A DNA stretch of 38,707 nt, taken from Burkholderiaceae bacterium. GTDB lineage: Bacteria > Pseudomonadota > Gammaproteobacteria > Burkholderiales > Burkholderiaceae. Below the pieces are notes generated by a model. The model had not been told where the DNA came from. It searched no databases and saw only the letters and a list, made by a program, of their open reading frames with translations. How positions within the stretch are numbered: the first letter of the stretch is position 1; every line of letters starts with the position of its first letter. Of the stretch, positions 1-8,456 are shown one piece after another. Both the position numbers and the translations under genes were made by a program. The DNA lies in the NCBI GenBank assembly GCA_947372155.1, contig CANBSM010000001.1:1-38707 (forward strand), read 5' to 3'.

Positions 1-86
1 GGAAATATAAAAGGTCGCAGCAGTAATAGCAGCACTAATACCAGAAGCAGAAAAGCGGGAATCAAGAAGCTAGTCACTAAATTCAT
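1..86 (-). CDS. ccmI: CcmI N-terminus, cut by the window edge
   Basis: Start of a reading frame running off the left edge, so only about 28 residues are seen. It begins MNLVTSFLIPAF and continues as an almost unbroken leucine/valine membrane helix ending in an arginine. CcmI is the apocytochrome c chaperone of System I maturation: an N-terminal membrane segment followed by a periplasmic TPR domain. The ATG lies 2 bases after the ccmH stop, as expected for the last gene of a ccm operon. Identification rests on position and on the hydrophobic start; the TPR part is outside the window. Confidence 0.7.
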   Translation of the reverse strand, partial: MNLVTSFLIPAFLLLVLVLLLLLRPFIF

Positions 87-88
87 TC

Positions 89-562
89 CTATTTCTTATC
101 AGTCGCATTGAGCATGGCATCAATTTTCTGATTATCAGCATCGGTCAGAGCAATAGTCGGCACACTGCTGTTTCTACGCCTTAGATACATTAAAAGTCCA
201 GCAATACCAAGACCCAAAATAACAAACGGGCCAATCCAAAGCAACCATGTCACCGGCTTTACTGGTGGACGATAGAGCACGAAATCACCATAGCGCTCAA
301 CCATAAACGAACGAATTTGATCATCGCTCTTGCCCTCTTTGATCAATATACGGATTTCACGACGTAAATCATTTGCGAGATCCGAACGAGAGCCAGCTAA
401 AGATTCGTTCTGACATACCAAGCAGCGCATTTCTTCGGAGATACTAATTAATCGCTGCTCCGTGGCAGGATCATCCGCCAATGGCGCCGCCTCATTAGCA
501 ATGGCGCCACCCAGACCCAATACGAATAAAGTGGAGAGCGCAATTAAAAAAATCTTTTTCAT
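89..562 (-). CDS. ccmH: Cytochrome c-type biogenesis protein CcmH (CycL/Ccl2 type)
   Basis: Membrane-anchored periplasmic thiol oxidoreductase that keeps the CXXCH cysteines of apocytochrome c reduced during haem ligation, working with CcmF and CcmG. The 157-residue protein has a signal peptide (about 1-22), the family motif RCLVCQN with Cys47 and Cys50, and one C-terminal membrane segment (about 104-126) followed by an arginine cluster. This is the short single-domain CcmH; the TPR part (CcmI) is a separate downstream gene. The start overlaps the end of ccmG by 4 bases, indicating translational coupling. Confidence 0.96.
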   Translation of the reverse strand: MKKIFLIALSTLFVLGLGGAIANEAAPLADDPATEQRLISISEEMRCLVCQNESLAGSRSDLANDLRREIRILIKEGKSDDQIRSFMVERYGDFVLYRPPVKPVTWLLWIGPFVILGLGIAGLLMYLRRRNSSVPTIALTDADNQKIDAMLNATDKK

Positions 563-1089
563 GATTTCTTAAGCTCACTTAGCAAAGGATAAATTTTCTG
601 GTTCAGCAAATCCATTGTTAGTGGGCCGATATGCTTAAAGCGAATCAAACCCGCTTTATCAATAATGTAGGTCTCAGGTACACCATAAACACCGTAGTCG
701 ATACCAACGCGACCATTACCATCAAAGGCGGAGAGAACATATGGATTGCCCTGCTTTGCCAACATTGCTAAAGCATCTTCACGCTTATCTTTGTAGTCCA
801 AACCAATGACTGGTGCTACTTGAGATTTAGCTAACTCCACTAAGACGGTATGCTCTTCACGACAAGCTACGCACCAGGATGCCCAAACATTCAATATCCA
901 TACCTGACCCTTCATACTTGCAGGAGAAAATATTTTATTCGCCTCGGTCAATTGAGAAACCTCAAATGCAGGAGCTGGCTTGTTAATTAAGGGTGATGGA
1001 ACTTCATGTGGATCCCGATTTAATCCAATTGCCAAAAAGACCACCAAGCCAATAAACAAAACGAGTGGGATTAAAAATTTCGCTTTCAT
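559..1089 (-). CDS. ccmG: Thiol:disulfide interchange protein CcmG/DsbE
   Basis: Membrane-tethered periplasmic thioredoxin-like protein that passes reducing equivalents to CcmH and apocytochrome c. The 176-residue sequence has one N-terminal membrane anchor (about 5-22) and a thioredoxin fold with active site WCVAC (Cys73, Cys76) after the strand ILNVWAS. The cis-proline segment GVPETYIID follows, typical of TlpA/DsbE proteins. The active site lacks the proline between the cysteines found in many CcmG proteins. It overlaps both ccmF and ccmH by 4 bases. Confidence 0.96.
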   Translation of the reverse strand: MKAKFLIPLVLFIGLVVFLAIGLNRDPHEVPSPLINKPAPAFEVSQLTEANKIFSPASMKGQVWILNVWASWCVACREEHTVLVELAKSQVAPVIGLDYKDKREDALAMLAKQGNPYVLSAFDGNGRVGIDYGVYGVPETYIIDKAGLIRFKHIGPLTMDLLNQKIYPLLSELKKS

Positions 1090-3005
1090 GAGAATTTGCT
1101 CCTCAATTTCAAGCGATAACGCTTATCTGACATCGCCAATACGCCACCTAAAGCCATTAGCAGGCAACCACCCCAAATCCAATCGACGAAAGGCTTGTAA
1201 TAAACACGTACAGCCCAAGACTGATCTCCCAGCTCTTCACCCAGTGACACGTAAATATCACGAGTGAGCCCTGCATCAATCGCCGCCTCTGTCATTGGCA
1301 TAGTTGATGAGAAGTAACTGCGCTTCTCGGGATAGAGGCTGATCTGTCCACTACCGTTTTTTGACAACAAGAAAGTGCCACGCATAGCTTGGTAATTTGG
1401 ACCACGAGCTGCATTTACGCTCTGCAACTGAATTTGATAGCCGCCAACCGTTACTGTATCGCCAGCTGACATGCGTACATCTTTTTCTTCTTGATAAGCG
1501 CCAACCATCGTGACACCAATTACGAAAATAGCAATACCTAAATGCGCTACTTGCATACCAATAAAAGAACGTGTGGGCTTGCCGGCTTTTGCTTGGCGCG
1601 CGATTTGCATGCAACCAGAGGCAATCACCCAAAAAGCGAGCATGAAGCCCATACCTGCAAGCCAGGTAAATTGCCCCATAACGAATGGGATTGCTATGCC
1701 TGCGATTAAAGCAACTGCACCTGCCAACCATAAGCGCTTAATGATGGCCAATAAGTTACTTTGCTTCCAACTCGACCAAGGGCCAATGCCCATCAATACC
1801 AATAAAGGAACCATGATGGGAACAAACACGCTATTGAAATAAGGAGGGCCTACAGAAATCTTGCCAAGATGCAGGGCATCAATCAGCAGTGGATATAGCG
1901 TACCCAGCAGTACAGATCCAGCAGATACCACTAAAAACACATTCCCAAGCAAGATAAATGTTTCTCTAGAGCTCAAATTAAATTTACCGCCCATTGTGCT
2001 TTTCGGTGCACGCCATGCATACAGCAATAAAGATGAGCCCACCACCAGAGACAAAAAGATCAGGATAAAAATACCGCGTCTCGGATCAGTTGCAAATGCA
2101 TGCACTGAGGTTAAAACACCTGAGCGAACTAAAAAGGTACCTAGCAGTGATAGCGAGAATGCAGTAATCGCCAAGAGGACAGTCCAACTCTTGAAGCCAC
2201 CGCGCTTCTCTGTCACTGCCAAAGAATGTAATAAGGCTGTACCTACAAGCCAAGGGATAAAGGAGGCATTTTCAACGGGGTCCCAGAACCACCAACCACC
2301 CCAACCCAATTCGTAATAAGCCCACCATGAACCGAGCGCAATACCGAGAGTTAGAAAAACCCAAGCGGCAGTAGTCCAAGGTCGTGACCAACGCGCCCAT
2401 GCAGCATCCAATCTGCCTGATAACAAAGAGGCTATCGCAAATGCAAATGCCACTGAAAAACCAACGTAACCCATGTACAACATTGGCGGATGAAATACTA
2501 AGCCTGGATCTTGCAAGAGTGGATTTAATGAGCGGCCATCTTGCGCTGCAGGCAATAACCGTTCGAAGGGGTTTGAGGTTGTTAAAACAAATAACAACAG
2601 ACCGCTAGTAACCAAACCCAATACACCAATGACTCGTGCCACCATGAAATCATCCAACGCCTTGGAGAGCTGCGCCACCAAAATAGTCCAGGTAGCTAGT
2701 AAGAAGATCCACAAGAGAAGCGAACCTTCATGGCCGCCCCATACTGCACCCAATCGATATATCACCGGTAATTGTGAATTAGAGTGCTCAGCAACGTAAA
2801 GCACAGAAAAATCGTTGACGTAAAAACTCCAAGCCAATACTCCAAAAGCAATGGCCAACAAAAAGAAAGTGGTTTGCGCAGCAGGCCTTGCTAAGACCAA
2901 CCAATCACGGCGACCATAGTGTGCACCCAGCAGAGGCAAAACCCCTTGAATGAGAGCAATGCAAAGTGCCAAAACTAGTGCGTAATGCCCAAACTCAGGA
3001 ATCAT
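1086..3005 (-). CDS. ccmF: Haem lyase CcmF
   Basis: Polytopic inner-membrane subunit of the cytochrome c haem lyase (CcmFHI), which takes haem from CcmE and attaches it to apocytochrome c. At 639 residues it has the normal full length. The WWD haem-handling motif is at about residues 234-250 ([12 protein letters not shown]), with conserved histidines in FHPPML (about 172) and the loop after GHEGS. The sequence is hydrophobic throughout, with one larger periplasmic domain before the last helix. Starts and stops overlap ccmE upstream and ccmG downstream. Confidence 0.97.
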   Translation of the reverse strand: MIPEFGHYALVLALCIALIQGVLPLLGAHYGRRDWLVLARPAAQTTFFLLAIAFGVLAWSFYVNDFSVLYVAEHSNSQLPVIYRLGAVWGGHEGSLLLWIFLLATWTILVAQLSKALDDFMVARVIGVLGLVTSGLLLFVLTTSNPFERLLPAAQDGRSLNPLLQDPGLVFHPPMLYMGYVGFSVAFAFAIASLLSGRLDAAWARWSRPWTTAAWVFLTLGIALGSWWAYYELGWGGWWFWDPVENASFIPWLVGTALLHSLAVTEKRGGFKSWTVLLAITAFSLSLLGTFLVRSGVLTSVHAFATDPRRGIFILIFLSLVVGSSLLLYAWRAPKSTMGGKFNLSSRETFILLGNVFLVVSAGSVLLGTLYPLLIDALHLGKISVGPPYFNSVFVPIMVPLLVLMGIGPWSSWKQSNLLAIIKRLWLAGAVALIAGIAIPFVMGQFTWLAGMGFMLAFWVIASGCMQIARQAKAGKPTRSFIGMQVAHLGIAIFVIGVTMVGAYQEEKDVRMSAGDTVTVGGYQIQLQSVNAARGPNYQAMRGTFLLSKNGSGQISLYPEKRSYFSSTMPMTEAAIDAGLTRDIYVSLGEELGDQSWAVRVYYKPFVDWIWGGCLLMALGGVLAMSDKRYRLKLRSKFS

Positions 3006-3436
3006 TTATTGCTTCCATTTTTTTGCGCTTGATCTAAAGCATGCTTTGCTTCAGGAGGCATGTAGTTCTCGTCATGCTTAGCCAGTACTTCACTAGCAAT
3101 AAATTCACCATTGGCATTCATGCGGCCCTGAATGACTGCACCTTTACCTTCCTTAAATAAATCCGGAAGAATGCCGGTATAGGCAACTGGGATATCCCTC
3201 ACCAAATCAGTAATCACAAAGTGCACTGTTAAACCATCTCGCTTTAATGAGCCATCCTTCACCATGCCCCCAATGCGGAACGCTTGTCCCTGAGGGGCTT
3301 TGCCAGCGGCGACCTCACTTGGAGTGACATACAAAGCGATATTACTGTTCAGGGCATTCAAGATTAACAGTGCAGCTACTCCAATCGCAATCAGTGCGGC
3401 AACAATAATCAATGCGCGTTTATGTCTAGGCTTCAC
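3002..3436 (-). CDS. ccmE: Periplasmic haem chaperone CcmE
   Basis: Binds haem covalently through a histidine and carries it from CcmC to CcmF. The 144-residue protein has an N-terminal membrane anchor (about 8-27) and an OB-fold beta-barrel domain. The signature HDENY is at residues 121-125, with His121 the covalent haem ligand and Tyr125 the usual axial ligand. The flexible C-terminal tail is short. Four-base overlaps join it to ccmD and ccmF. Confidence 0.97.
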   Translation of the reverse strand: MKPRHKRALIIVAALIAIGVAALLILNALNSNIALYVTPSEVAAGKAPQGQAFRIGGMVKDGSLKRDGLTVHFVITDLVRDIPVAYTGILPDLFKEGKGAVIQGRMNANGEFIASEVLAKHDENYMPPEAKHALDQAQKNGSNK

Positions 3437-3621
3437 TTACCAATCTCTTTATCAAACTGCTCTGCTAACTGCTCTTGCTTTAATCTGCGTACGATCGCCT
3501 TAAACCGAGCACGTACCAATAGAGGCTCTAATATCAACACTAGGGCACATACCCCAAAACTGCTCCACACATATAGAGCATAGCCACCCATGGCAAAAAA
3601 CTCGTAAGGGCTATTCCACAT
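3433..3621 (-). CDS. ccmD: Haem exporter small subunit CcmD
   Basis: Small single-helix membrane protein (62 aa) that associates with CcmABC and is needed for release of holo-CcmE. The helix is at about 12-33 ([16 protein letters not shown]), followed by a basic, lysine- and arginine-rich cytoplasmic tail, as is typical. The start shares one base with the ccmC stop (TGATG), and the end overlaps ccmE by 4 bases. The family is poorly conserved, so position in the operon carries much of the weight. Confidence 0.92.
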   Translation of the reverse strand: MWNSPYEFFAMGGYALYVWSSFGVCALVLILEPLLVRARFKAIVRRLKQEQLAEQFDKEIGK

Positions 3622-4391
3622 CAGCTTTTCACCTCAATTGATTGTCTCACCCAATCGGCATGGGCTTCACGCTCCAGAATGATTGCCCTCACTCGCATTA
3701 AGGTGACTGCAATGGTGTACATCCAAAGACATAGGGCCATTAATAGCATTCCCCACAGCATAGTTTGAGCCATAGCCGGTGCTTTGGTTAATGAAACAGA
3801 TGCGCCCTGATGCAAGGTATTCCACCACTTCACAGAAAAATAAATAATGGGTACGTTTACCACCCCGACCAAAGCCAAGATGGCGCTAGCCTTATCGGCA
3901 CGACGCGGATCATCGATAGATGCTCGCAGGGCAATAAATCCCAAATAAAGAAATAAGAGAATCAACTCTGAGGTGAGGCGCGCATCCCAAACCCACCAAG
4001 CGCCCCACATGGGCTTACCCCAAAATGCGCCTGTCCATAAGGACAGAAAAGCCATCCAGGCACCAATTGGAGCAAGTGCCTGCGCCATCATGGCAGATAA
4101 ACGGGTATTGAAAACGAGCCCTAGCCCTGCCCATGCAGCCATCACCAAATAGATAAACATCGACATCCATGAAGCAGGCACATGAATAAAAATAATACGG
4201 TAGCCCTGCCCTTGAACAGCATCTACCGGCGCAACAAAAAAACTCACCCACAGACCAGCAGCACCAAACAAAAAAGTAAGAACCCAAAAAAATGGGATGA
4301 GCTTACCCGCCACCGGATAGAAGGTACTAGGGCTTGATAACTTAAACCAGTTCACCAAGCGGTAGTTTGAAAAATGATTTACTTGATTCAT
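3621..4391 (-). CDS. ccmC: Haem transporter/haem handling protein CcmC
   Basis: Six-helix membrane protein that presents haem to CcmE at the periplasmic face. The 256-residue protein carries the WWD motif at about 129-138 (WGAWWVWDAR) followed by LTSELILLFLY, and the flanking histidine in IFIHVPASW (His70). The first about 30 residues are a non-conserved polar leader before the first helix. It is coupled by a 4-base overlap to ccmB. Confidence 0.96.
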   Translation of the reverse strand: MNQVNHFSNYRLVNWFKLSSPSTFYPVAGKLIPFFWVLTFLFGAAGLWVSFFVAPVDAVQGQGYRIIFIHVPASWMSMFIYLVMAAWAGLGLVFNTRLSAMMAQALAPIGAWMAFLSLWTGAFWGKPMWGAWWVWDARLTSELILLFLYLGFIALRASIDDPRRADKASAILALVGVVNVPIIYFSVKWWNTLHQGASVSLTKAPAMAQTMLWGMLLMALCLWMYTIAVTLMRVRAIILEREAHADWVRQSIEVKS

Positions 4392-5053
4392 TCAATAGCA
4401 ATCTTTACGGCCGCACTGCTTACCCAAGGGGCAAATGCTAAAGCCAAAATCAATAATGCGCCTAACAATGAAAAATGGCCCGATGTATCTAAGCCGACAC
4501 TATTTGCATAAACAGCGCCAGCACCAAAAATAAGTACCGGAATATACAAAGGCAGAATCAACAAACTTAACAGCACACTCCCACCCCTTACCCCCAAGGT
4601 CAATGCGGCGCCAATGGAGCCTAGCAAGGATAGCACTGGCGTGCCTAATAAGAGGGTGCCCATCAACACATATAAAGAGCTGACGTCCAGATCAAATTGA
4701 ATACCGATAATGGGAGCCAACAGCACCAGTGGCAAACCACACACAATCCAGTGGGCAATAATTTTTCCAGTCACCAATAACACTAGAGGTTGTGGTGACA
4801 AAACCAGCTGCTCTAGAGCACCATCCTGATAGTCAGCAGCAAACATACGGTGTAGACCCAATAAGGTGGACAGTAAGGCCGCCACCCATAGAACACCAGG
4901 AGCAATCTTGCGCAATAAGACCGCATCAGCGCCGATGCCCAAGGGAAACAAACTGGTCACCACAACAAAAAAGAATAAGGCCGTTAGTACCTCACTCTTG
5001 CGACGCATCACCAAAAGCAAATCACGGTGAATAATAGCGAATAAGGCGTTCAT
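4388..5053 (-). CDS. ccmB: Haem exporter membrane subunit CcmB
   Basis: Permease-type membrane subunit of the CcmAB(CD) ABC complex, whose ATP hydrolysis drives release of haem-loaded CcmE. The 221-residue sequence has six hydrophobic segments and the conserved early region beginning RDLLLVMRRKSEVLTALFFF. It overlaps the end of ccmA by 4 bases and the start of ccmC by 4 bases. Length and order agree with the family. Confidence 0.95.
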   Translation of the reverse strand: MNALFAIIHRDLLLVMRRKSEVLTALFFFVVVTSLFPLGIGADAVLLRKIAPGVLWVAALLSTLLGLHRMFAADYQDGALEQLVLSPQPLVLLVTGKIIAHWIVCGLPLVLLAPIIGIQFDLDVSSLYVLMGTLLLGTPVLSLLGSIGAALTLGVRGGSVLLSLLILPLYIPVLIFGAGAVYANSVGLDTSGHFSLLGALLILALAFAPWVSSAAVKIAIE

Positions 5054-5697
5054 AGATCCAGCACCCTTACGCGAGGAAGCCTTACCTCTTGATGGCTAGT
5101 CAATACCACTAACCCACCCTGCTCCACATGCTCAGCAATGAGCTCTTGCAAAGCTTGCACTGCTTGAATATCGAGCGCATTGAATGGCTCATCTAAGATC
5201 CATAGCTTAGCTTGACGTGTCAGCATGCGGGCCATTAAGACGCGACGTTTTTGTCCTGCCGATAAACAACTGACTGGCAAGTGCTCGCGCCCACGCAAGC
5301 CAAAACGCCAAAGAGCGGATAAAGCCTTATCGCCTGGCAAATGAATATCATCCAAGGATGCATAAAGTTGCAAGTTTTCTATGGCAGTAAGGTCTTCTTT
5401 AAGGGCATCACGATGCCCAAGAAATAAGAGGTCGCGATGAAAGGCGGGTACATCTTTAGCAATCGATTGTCCACACCACAGGACTGCTCCAGACTCTGGT
5501 GTAGATAAACCAGTCAGCAGCCTTAATAGGCTCGTTTTTCCGACACCGTTCTCGCCGCGAACATGGAGACAATCTCCAGCAGAGACCGTAACATTCAGAT
5601 CCTGAAATAAACATCTTTCTCCACGAACACAACAAAGCATATGCGCTTCGAGCATTAAATGCGGCTTGCTGGAGGGGAAGGAGGTATTAGCTGTCAT
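5050..5697 (-). CDS. ccmA: Haem exporter ATP-binding subunit CcmA
   Basis: ABC-type ATPase that energises CcmB. Counting from the ATG at 5697 it is 215 aa with Walker A GENGVGKTS (about 48-56), the signature LSAGQKRR (about 144-151) and Walker B LWILDEPFNALD (about 164-175). A TTG three codons further upstream (5706) is also possible, but the ATG is preferred; neither has a clear Shine-Dalgarno. It is the first gene of the ccm operon, with the promoter at 5732-5760. Confidence 0.95.
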   Translation of the reverse strand: MTANTSFPSSKPHLMLEAHMLCCVRGERCLFQDLNVTVSAGDCLHVRGENGVGKTSLLRLLTGLSTPESGAVLWCGQSIAKDVPAFHRDLLFLGHRDALKEDLTAIENLQLYASLDDIHLPGDKALSALWRFGLRGREHLPVSCLSAGQKRRVLMARMLTRQAKLWILDEPFNALDIQAVQALQELIAEHVEQGGLVVLTSHQEVRLPRVRVLDL

Positions 5698-5731
5698 GTA
5701 AGGCAATGGCTTGATTCAAACCACCCCAAGC

Positions 5732-5760
5732 ATTGTCCAAGAGCCCATAGGGACTGTCAA
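5732..5760 (-). promoter_or_regulatory. Sigma-70 promoter of the ccm operon
   Basis: Reading the minus strand, TTGACA (5760-5755) and GACAAT (5737-5732) are separated by 17 bases, a near-consensus promoter that would start transcription about 30 bases before ccmA. A small inverted repeat, AAGGGA-ATAA-TCCCTT (5779-5794), lies about 20 bases upstream of the -35 element and could be a regulator site. Seen directly in sequence; activity is inferred. Confidence 0.65.
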
Positions 5761-5840
5761 ACCAGCAAAAGTGGAATTAAGGGAATAATCCCTTTCAATT
5801 CAATTACTTATGAAATTATAAACCGAGTTGAGCAAGAAAG

Positions 5841-5868
5841 AAAAAACCACCCGAAGGTAGTTTTTTCT
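5841..5868 (-). terminator. Rho-independent terminator after the flavodoxin gene
   Basis: Eleven-base arms (5841-5851 and 5856-5866) close on a four-base loop that reads TTCG on the minus strand. The hairpin is flanked by A and T runs and so can act on both strands. One position is G-U on the minus-strand RNA but a mismatch on the other, which favours use by the minus-strand MarR/DoxX/flavodoxin transcript. Confidence 0.75.
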
Positions 5869-5898
5869 ATGAAATCAAGCCCTTAGACTCCACCGCTC

Positions 5899-6450
5899 TC
5901 ACTTAAGGCGCTTCGTAATCTCTGCGATACGTTGCCCATAGAGTCTGGCAGTCTCTAAGTCCCCAGCATTTACCTCATCAGCACTCGCGTCTGAAGGCGT
6001 TTGCATCATTGCACCAGCAGATGAACCAACATAGTTAATGTCATCACGCTTAGCCGCTTTTGAGTTAGAAGGCATCAAGCCAGTGCCAACCCACAAGCCA
6101 GAGTGCTGCATGGCTAATGTAAAGAAATAATGCAGTGTGGAGTGCTTATCACCATTCATAGTGGCTGAATTGGTAAAACCGCCGAACACTTTATCTTTCC
6201 ATTGCTGAGAAAACCATTGCTTGGAACTCGCATCAGCAAACTTTTTAAATTGCCAGCTTACTGTTCCCATATAAGTAGGGGAACCAAAAACGATTGCATC
6301 AGCTTCATTCACAGTTGCCCACTGTGCATCACTTAAATTTCCCTCTGCATCAATTGCAACTAATGTAGCGTTAGCACCTTTTGCAACTGCCTCTGCTTGT
6401 TTTACTGTGTGACCATAGCCACTATGAAATACTACGGCGATTTTTGTCAT
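5899..6450 (-). CDS. Flavodoxin/NADPH-dependent FMN reductase family protein
   Basis: Predicted cytosolic FMN-binding protein of the flavodoxin-like fold (183 aa), close to WrbA-type quinone reductases. Motifs: phosphate-binding loop FHSGYGHTVKQAEAVAKG, second loop GSPTYMGTVSWQFKKF, third loop FTNSATMNGDKHSTL. The start at 6450 is chosen because AAGGAGATAGAC precedes it; the frame remains open 35 codons further upstream into the doxX end, but those codons do not fit the family. It is the last gene of a MarR-DoxX-flavodoxin operon, which suggests two-electron reduction of quinones or other electrophiles. The substrate is not evident. Confidence 0.85.
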   Translation of the reverse strand: MTKIAVVFHSGYGHTVKQAEAVAKGANATLVAIDAEGNLSDAQWATVNEADAIVFGSPTYMGTVSWQFKKFADASSKQWFSQQWKDKVFGGFTNSATMNGDKHSTLHYFFTLAMQHSGLWVGTGLMPSNSKAAKRDDINYVGSSAGAMMQTPSDASADEVNAGDLETARLYGQRIAEITKRLK

Positions 6451-6490
6451 GTCTATCTCCTTTAAAAAATTGAATTCAAATATTTTGTGC

Positions 6491-6919
6491 TTACTTTTTG
6501 TTTCTTGATTTGCTTGCTTCGCATCGCGCATCAACAGAATATCCACCCGCACCAAACACAGCCAATAGGAATAATCCCCCAGCCATACTCAGATTCTTCA
6601 TAAACATAATGTTTTGCAGGTAAACCTGCTCAGGAGGAAACGCCCAAAAATTATGGAATATGAAAGCAGCCAAAATGGAAAATAAACCCAAAAGTAAACC
6701 TGCAATACGGGCCTTGTAGCCAATAATGATGGCAAGGCCACCAAGAATTTCTAGGGCAATGGTGAAGCCAGCAATAACCATCGGTATTGGCAAACCTTTG
6801 GATGCAATATAAGCCGTTACCCCGTCAAATCCCATGACCTTAGAAAATCCTGCTGAAATGAATATAGCTGCAATCAAAATTCTAGCGACTACTGTTAAAG
6901 GCTTGGATATTGAATTCAT
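6491..6919 (-). CDS. DoxX family membrane protein
   Basis: Four-helix membrane protein of 142 aa in the DoxX/YphA family. The N-terminus RILIAAIFISAGFSKVMGF matches the family start, followed by a conserved helix with TIALEILGGLAIIIGYKARI. A clear ribosome site (AGGAGT) precedes the ATG. Proteins of this family often sit beside redox enzymes and electrophile-responsive MarR regulators, as here (23 bases after marR, 40 before the flavodoxin). The molecular function is not established. Confidence 0.88.
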   Translation of the reverse strand: MNSISKPLTVVARILIAAIFISAGFSKVMGFDGVTAYIASKGLPIPMVIAGFTIALEILGGLAIIIGYKARIAGLLLGLFSILAAFIFHNFWAFPPEQVYLQNIMFMKNLSMAGGLFLLAVFGAGGYSVDARCEASKSRNKK

Positions 6920-6942
6920 ATTTACTCCTATTGATAATTAAA

Positions 6943-7371
6943 TTAATTTGTAAAGATACGGTTGATAGATTGCAAAGATTTGCTAACTTCTGCCAACTCT
7001 TCTTCGCTTAATTTTGAAAATGCTTTTTCTAGATGCTGAAGGTGTACTGGAAACACTTTCTCAAACAAAGCCTGACCCTCTTTTGTTAGACCAATCATTT
7101 GACTGCGCGCGTCTTCTGGATTTAATGTCCGCTTCAGAACACCTTTTGCCTCAAGACGTTCAAGCACCCCTGTCAGAGTTCCCTTCGTAACCAAAGTCTT
7201 TTCACCCAACTCCTTACAAGTCATCGGCGGCTGATTGCCTAAGGTGGCAATCACATCAAACTGAGTAGTGGTCATCCCCATCGCCTTAAGATCGGGCGCC
7301 GAATATCGCTCAAAGGATTGATAGGCAGAAACGAGGTTTCTGAGGGTTGGTAGAAAGTTCATTTTGGTCAT
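6943..7371 (-). CDS. MarR family transcriptional regulator
   Basis: Winged-helix repressor of 142 aa. The recognition-helix region is KTLVTKGTLTGVLERLEAKGVLKR and the wing carries the signature NPEDARSQMIGLTKEG. MarR proteins bind palindromes as dimers and are released by phenolics, quinones or oxidants. There is no cysteine in the N-terminal 10 residues, so an OhrR-like N-terminal cysteine sensor is not evident. The start may be the ATG at 7371 or the one at 7362; neither has a Shine-Dalgarno. It heads the operon with doxX and the flavodoxin, and operators overlap its own promoter. Confidence 0.92.
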   Translation of the reverse strand: MTKMNFLPTLRNLVSAYQSFERYSAPDLKAMGMTTTQFDVIATLGNQPPMTCKELGEKTLVTKGTLTGVLERLEAKGVLKRTLNPEDARSQMIGLTKEGQALFEKVFPVHLQHLEKAFSKLSEEELAEVSKSLQSINRIFTN

Positions 7372-7375
7372 ATAA

Positions 7376-7420
7376 AGTACTAATTAGAACTAGTTTAGTA
7401 CTAATACGAACTAAATACAA
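7376..7420 (-). promoter_or_regulatory. marR promoter with two operators
   Basis: Two copies of a 17-bp element, AGTACTAATTAGAACTA (7376-7392) and AGTACTAATACGAACTA (7397-7413), are spaced exactly 21 bp apart. The first is nearly palindromic (AGTWCTAATTAGWACT). On the minus strand a possible -35 TTGTAT (7420-7415) and -10 TAAACT (7397-7392) are 17 bases apart, which puts one operator in the spacer and the other over the start point. This is the arrangement expected for autorepression by the adjacent MarR protein. Confidence 0.65.
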
Positions 7421-7431
7421 CACTAGGCAAT

Positions 7432-7459
7432 AAAAAACCCCACATTAGCTGTGGGGTTT
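7432..7459 (-). terminator. Rho-independent terminator after the Bug receptor gene
   Basis: Ten-base perfect arms (AAACCCCACA at 7435-7444, TGTGGGGTTT at 7450-7459) with loop TTAGC. On the minus strand the hairpin is followed by six T. It closes the 10074-7484 operon and insulates it from the marR promoter. Confidence 0.88.
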
Positions 7460-7483
7460 GCTTGGAGGCACTTAACGGTGGGT

Positions 7484-8455
7484 CTACTCAGGCTTAATGC
7501 CCGCACTTTTGATGATCTTGCCCCAACGAATGGACTCTTTTTTCTGAAACGCCCCAAATGCCTCTGGGGACATTGCGTAATACTTGGCGCCCTCTGACTC
7601 TAGCTTCTTTTGTACAGCAGGCTGTTGCATGATTTTGCTCACTTCATCATGTAACTTTTTCACAATTGCGGGTGGTGTACCAGCAGGAGCAAATAAACCA
7701 ATCCAATTCTTCACATCAAAACCGGGAAGCGTCTCACTAATACTGGGTAAATCGGGCATGGATGGATCTCTAGTCGCACCAGTCACCGCCAATCCCCGCA
7801 ACTTATCACTTTTCACATAGGGAAGAATGGTGGGCATTGTTGCAAACATGACCTGAGTTTGGCCGCCTATTAAATCCGTAATGGCTAGAGCATTTCCTTT
7901 GTAAGGAATATGTGTCATGTCCACTTTTGCAGTCATGACAAAGAGCTCTCCAGCTAAGTGACTCGCAGTACCAATACCACCAGAACCGTAAGATACTTTT
8001 CCTGGATTAGCTTTTAAATAAGCAATTAACTCAGCAACATTTTTTACTGGCAGGCTCGGGTTAACAGCCAATAGGCCCTCGGCATCCAGCACAAACACTA
8101 CCGGTACAAAATCTTTTAGTGGCTCATAGGGCATGCTCTTTACCAAATAGGGATTTACTGCATGCGTTCCAATACTGCCCATAATCAAGGTGTAACCATC
8201 TGCCGGGGATTTGGCCACAAAGTCTGCGCCAATATTTCCGCCACCGCCAGTCTTGTTTTCCACAATCACTGGCTGCCCAAATGCCTCACTCAATCCTTGC
8301 GCGATGATTCTAGAAAATCCATCAGCAATACCGCCCGTAGCGAATGGTGAGATGATCTTAATTTGGTGATTGGGATAACTACTAGTTTGAGCATTCGCAA
8401 AATGACAAGCCAATAACCCAAACATCACACTTAAAGTGAAAACGATTTTTTTCAT
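7484..8455 (-). CDS. Bug/TctC-type periplasmic solute-binding protein
   Basis: Extracytoplasmic receptor (323 aa) of the tripartite tricarboxylate transporter/Bug family, which binds carboxylates or related anions by a Venus-flytrap mechanism. It has a signal peptide (about 1-22, ending HFANA), then the family landmarks: YPNHQIKIISPFATGG near the N-terminus, ENKTGGGGNIGADFVAKSPADGYTL, and the FAPAGTPP segment. No TctA/TctB membrane genes lie in the window, so it is an orphan receptor of the kind greatly expanded in Burkholderiales. It starts 1 base after the preceding stop, so it is cotranscribed. The ligand cannot be predicted. Confidence 0.93.
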   Translation of the reverse strand: MKKIVFTLSVMFGLLACHFANAQTSSYPNHQIKIISPFATGGIADGFSRIIAQGLSEAFGQPVIVENKTGGGGNIGADFVAKSPADGYTLIMGSIGTHAVNPYLVKSMPYEPLKDFVPVVFVLDAEGLLAVNPSLPVKNVAELIAYLKANPGKVSYGSGGIGTASHLAGELFVMTAKVDMTHIPYKGNALAITDLIGGQTQVMFATMPTILPYVKSDKLRGLAVTGATRDPSMPDLPSISETLPGFDVKNWIGLFAPAGTPPAIVKKLHDEVSKIMQQPAVQKKLESEGAKYYAMSPEAFGAFQKKESIRWGKIIKSAGIKPE

Positions 8456-8456
8456 A

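Noticed and set aside
1351..1731. 126-codon minus-strand frame
   Set aside because: Out-of-frame shadow inside ccmF, rich in Cys/Arg/Trp as expected for a frame-shifted read of a membrane protein.
1861..2316. Open frame of 151 codons on the plus strand
   Set aside because: It lies fully antisense to ccmF, has no family features and no ribosome site; ccmF is certain.
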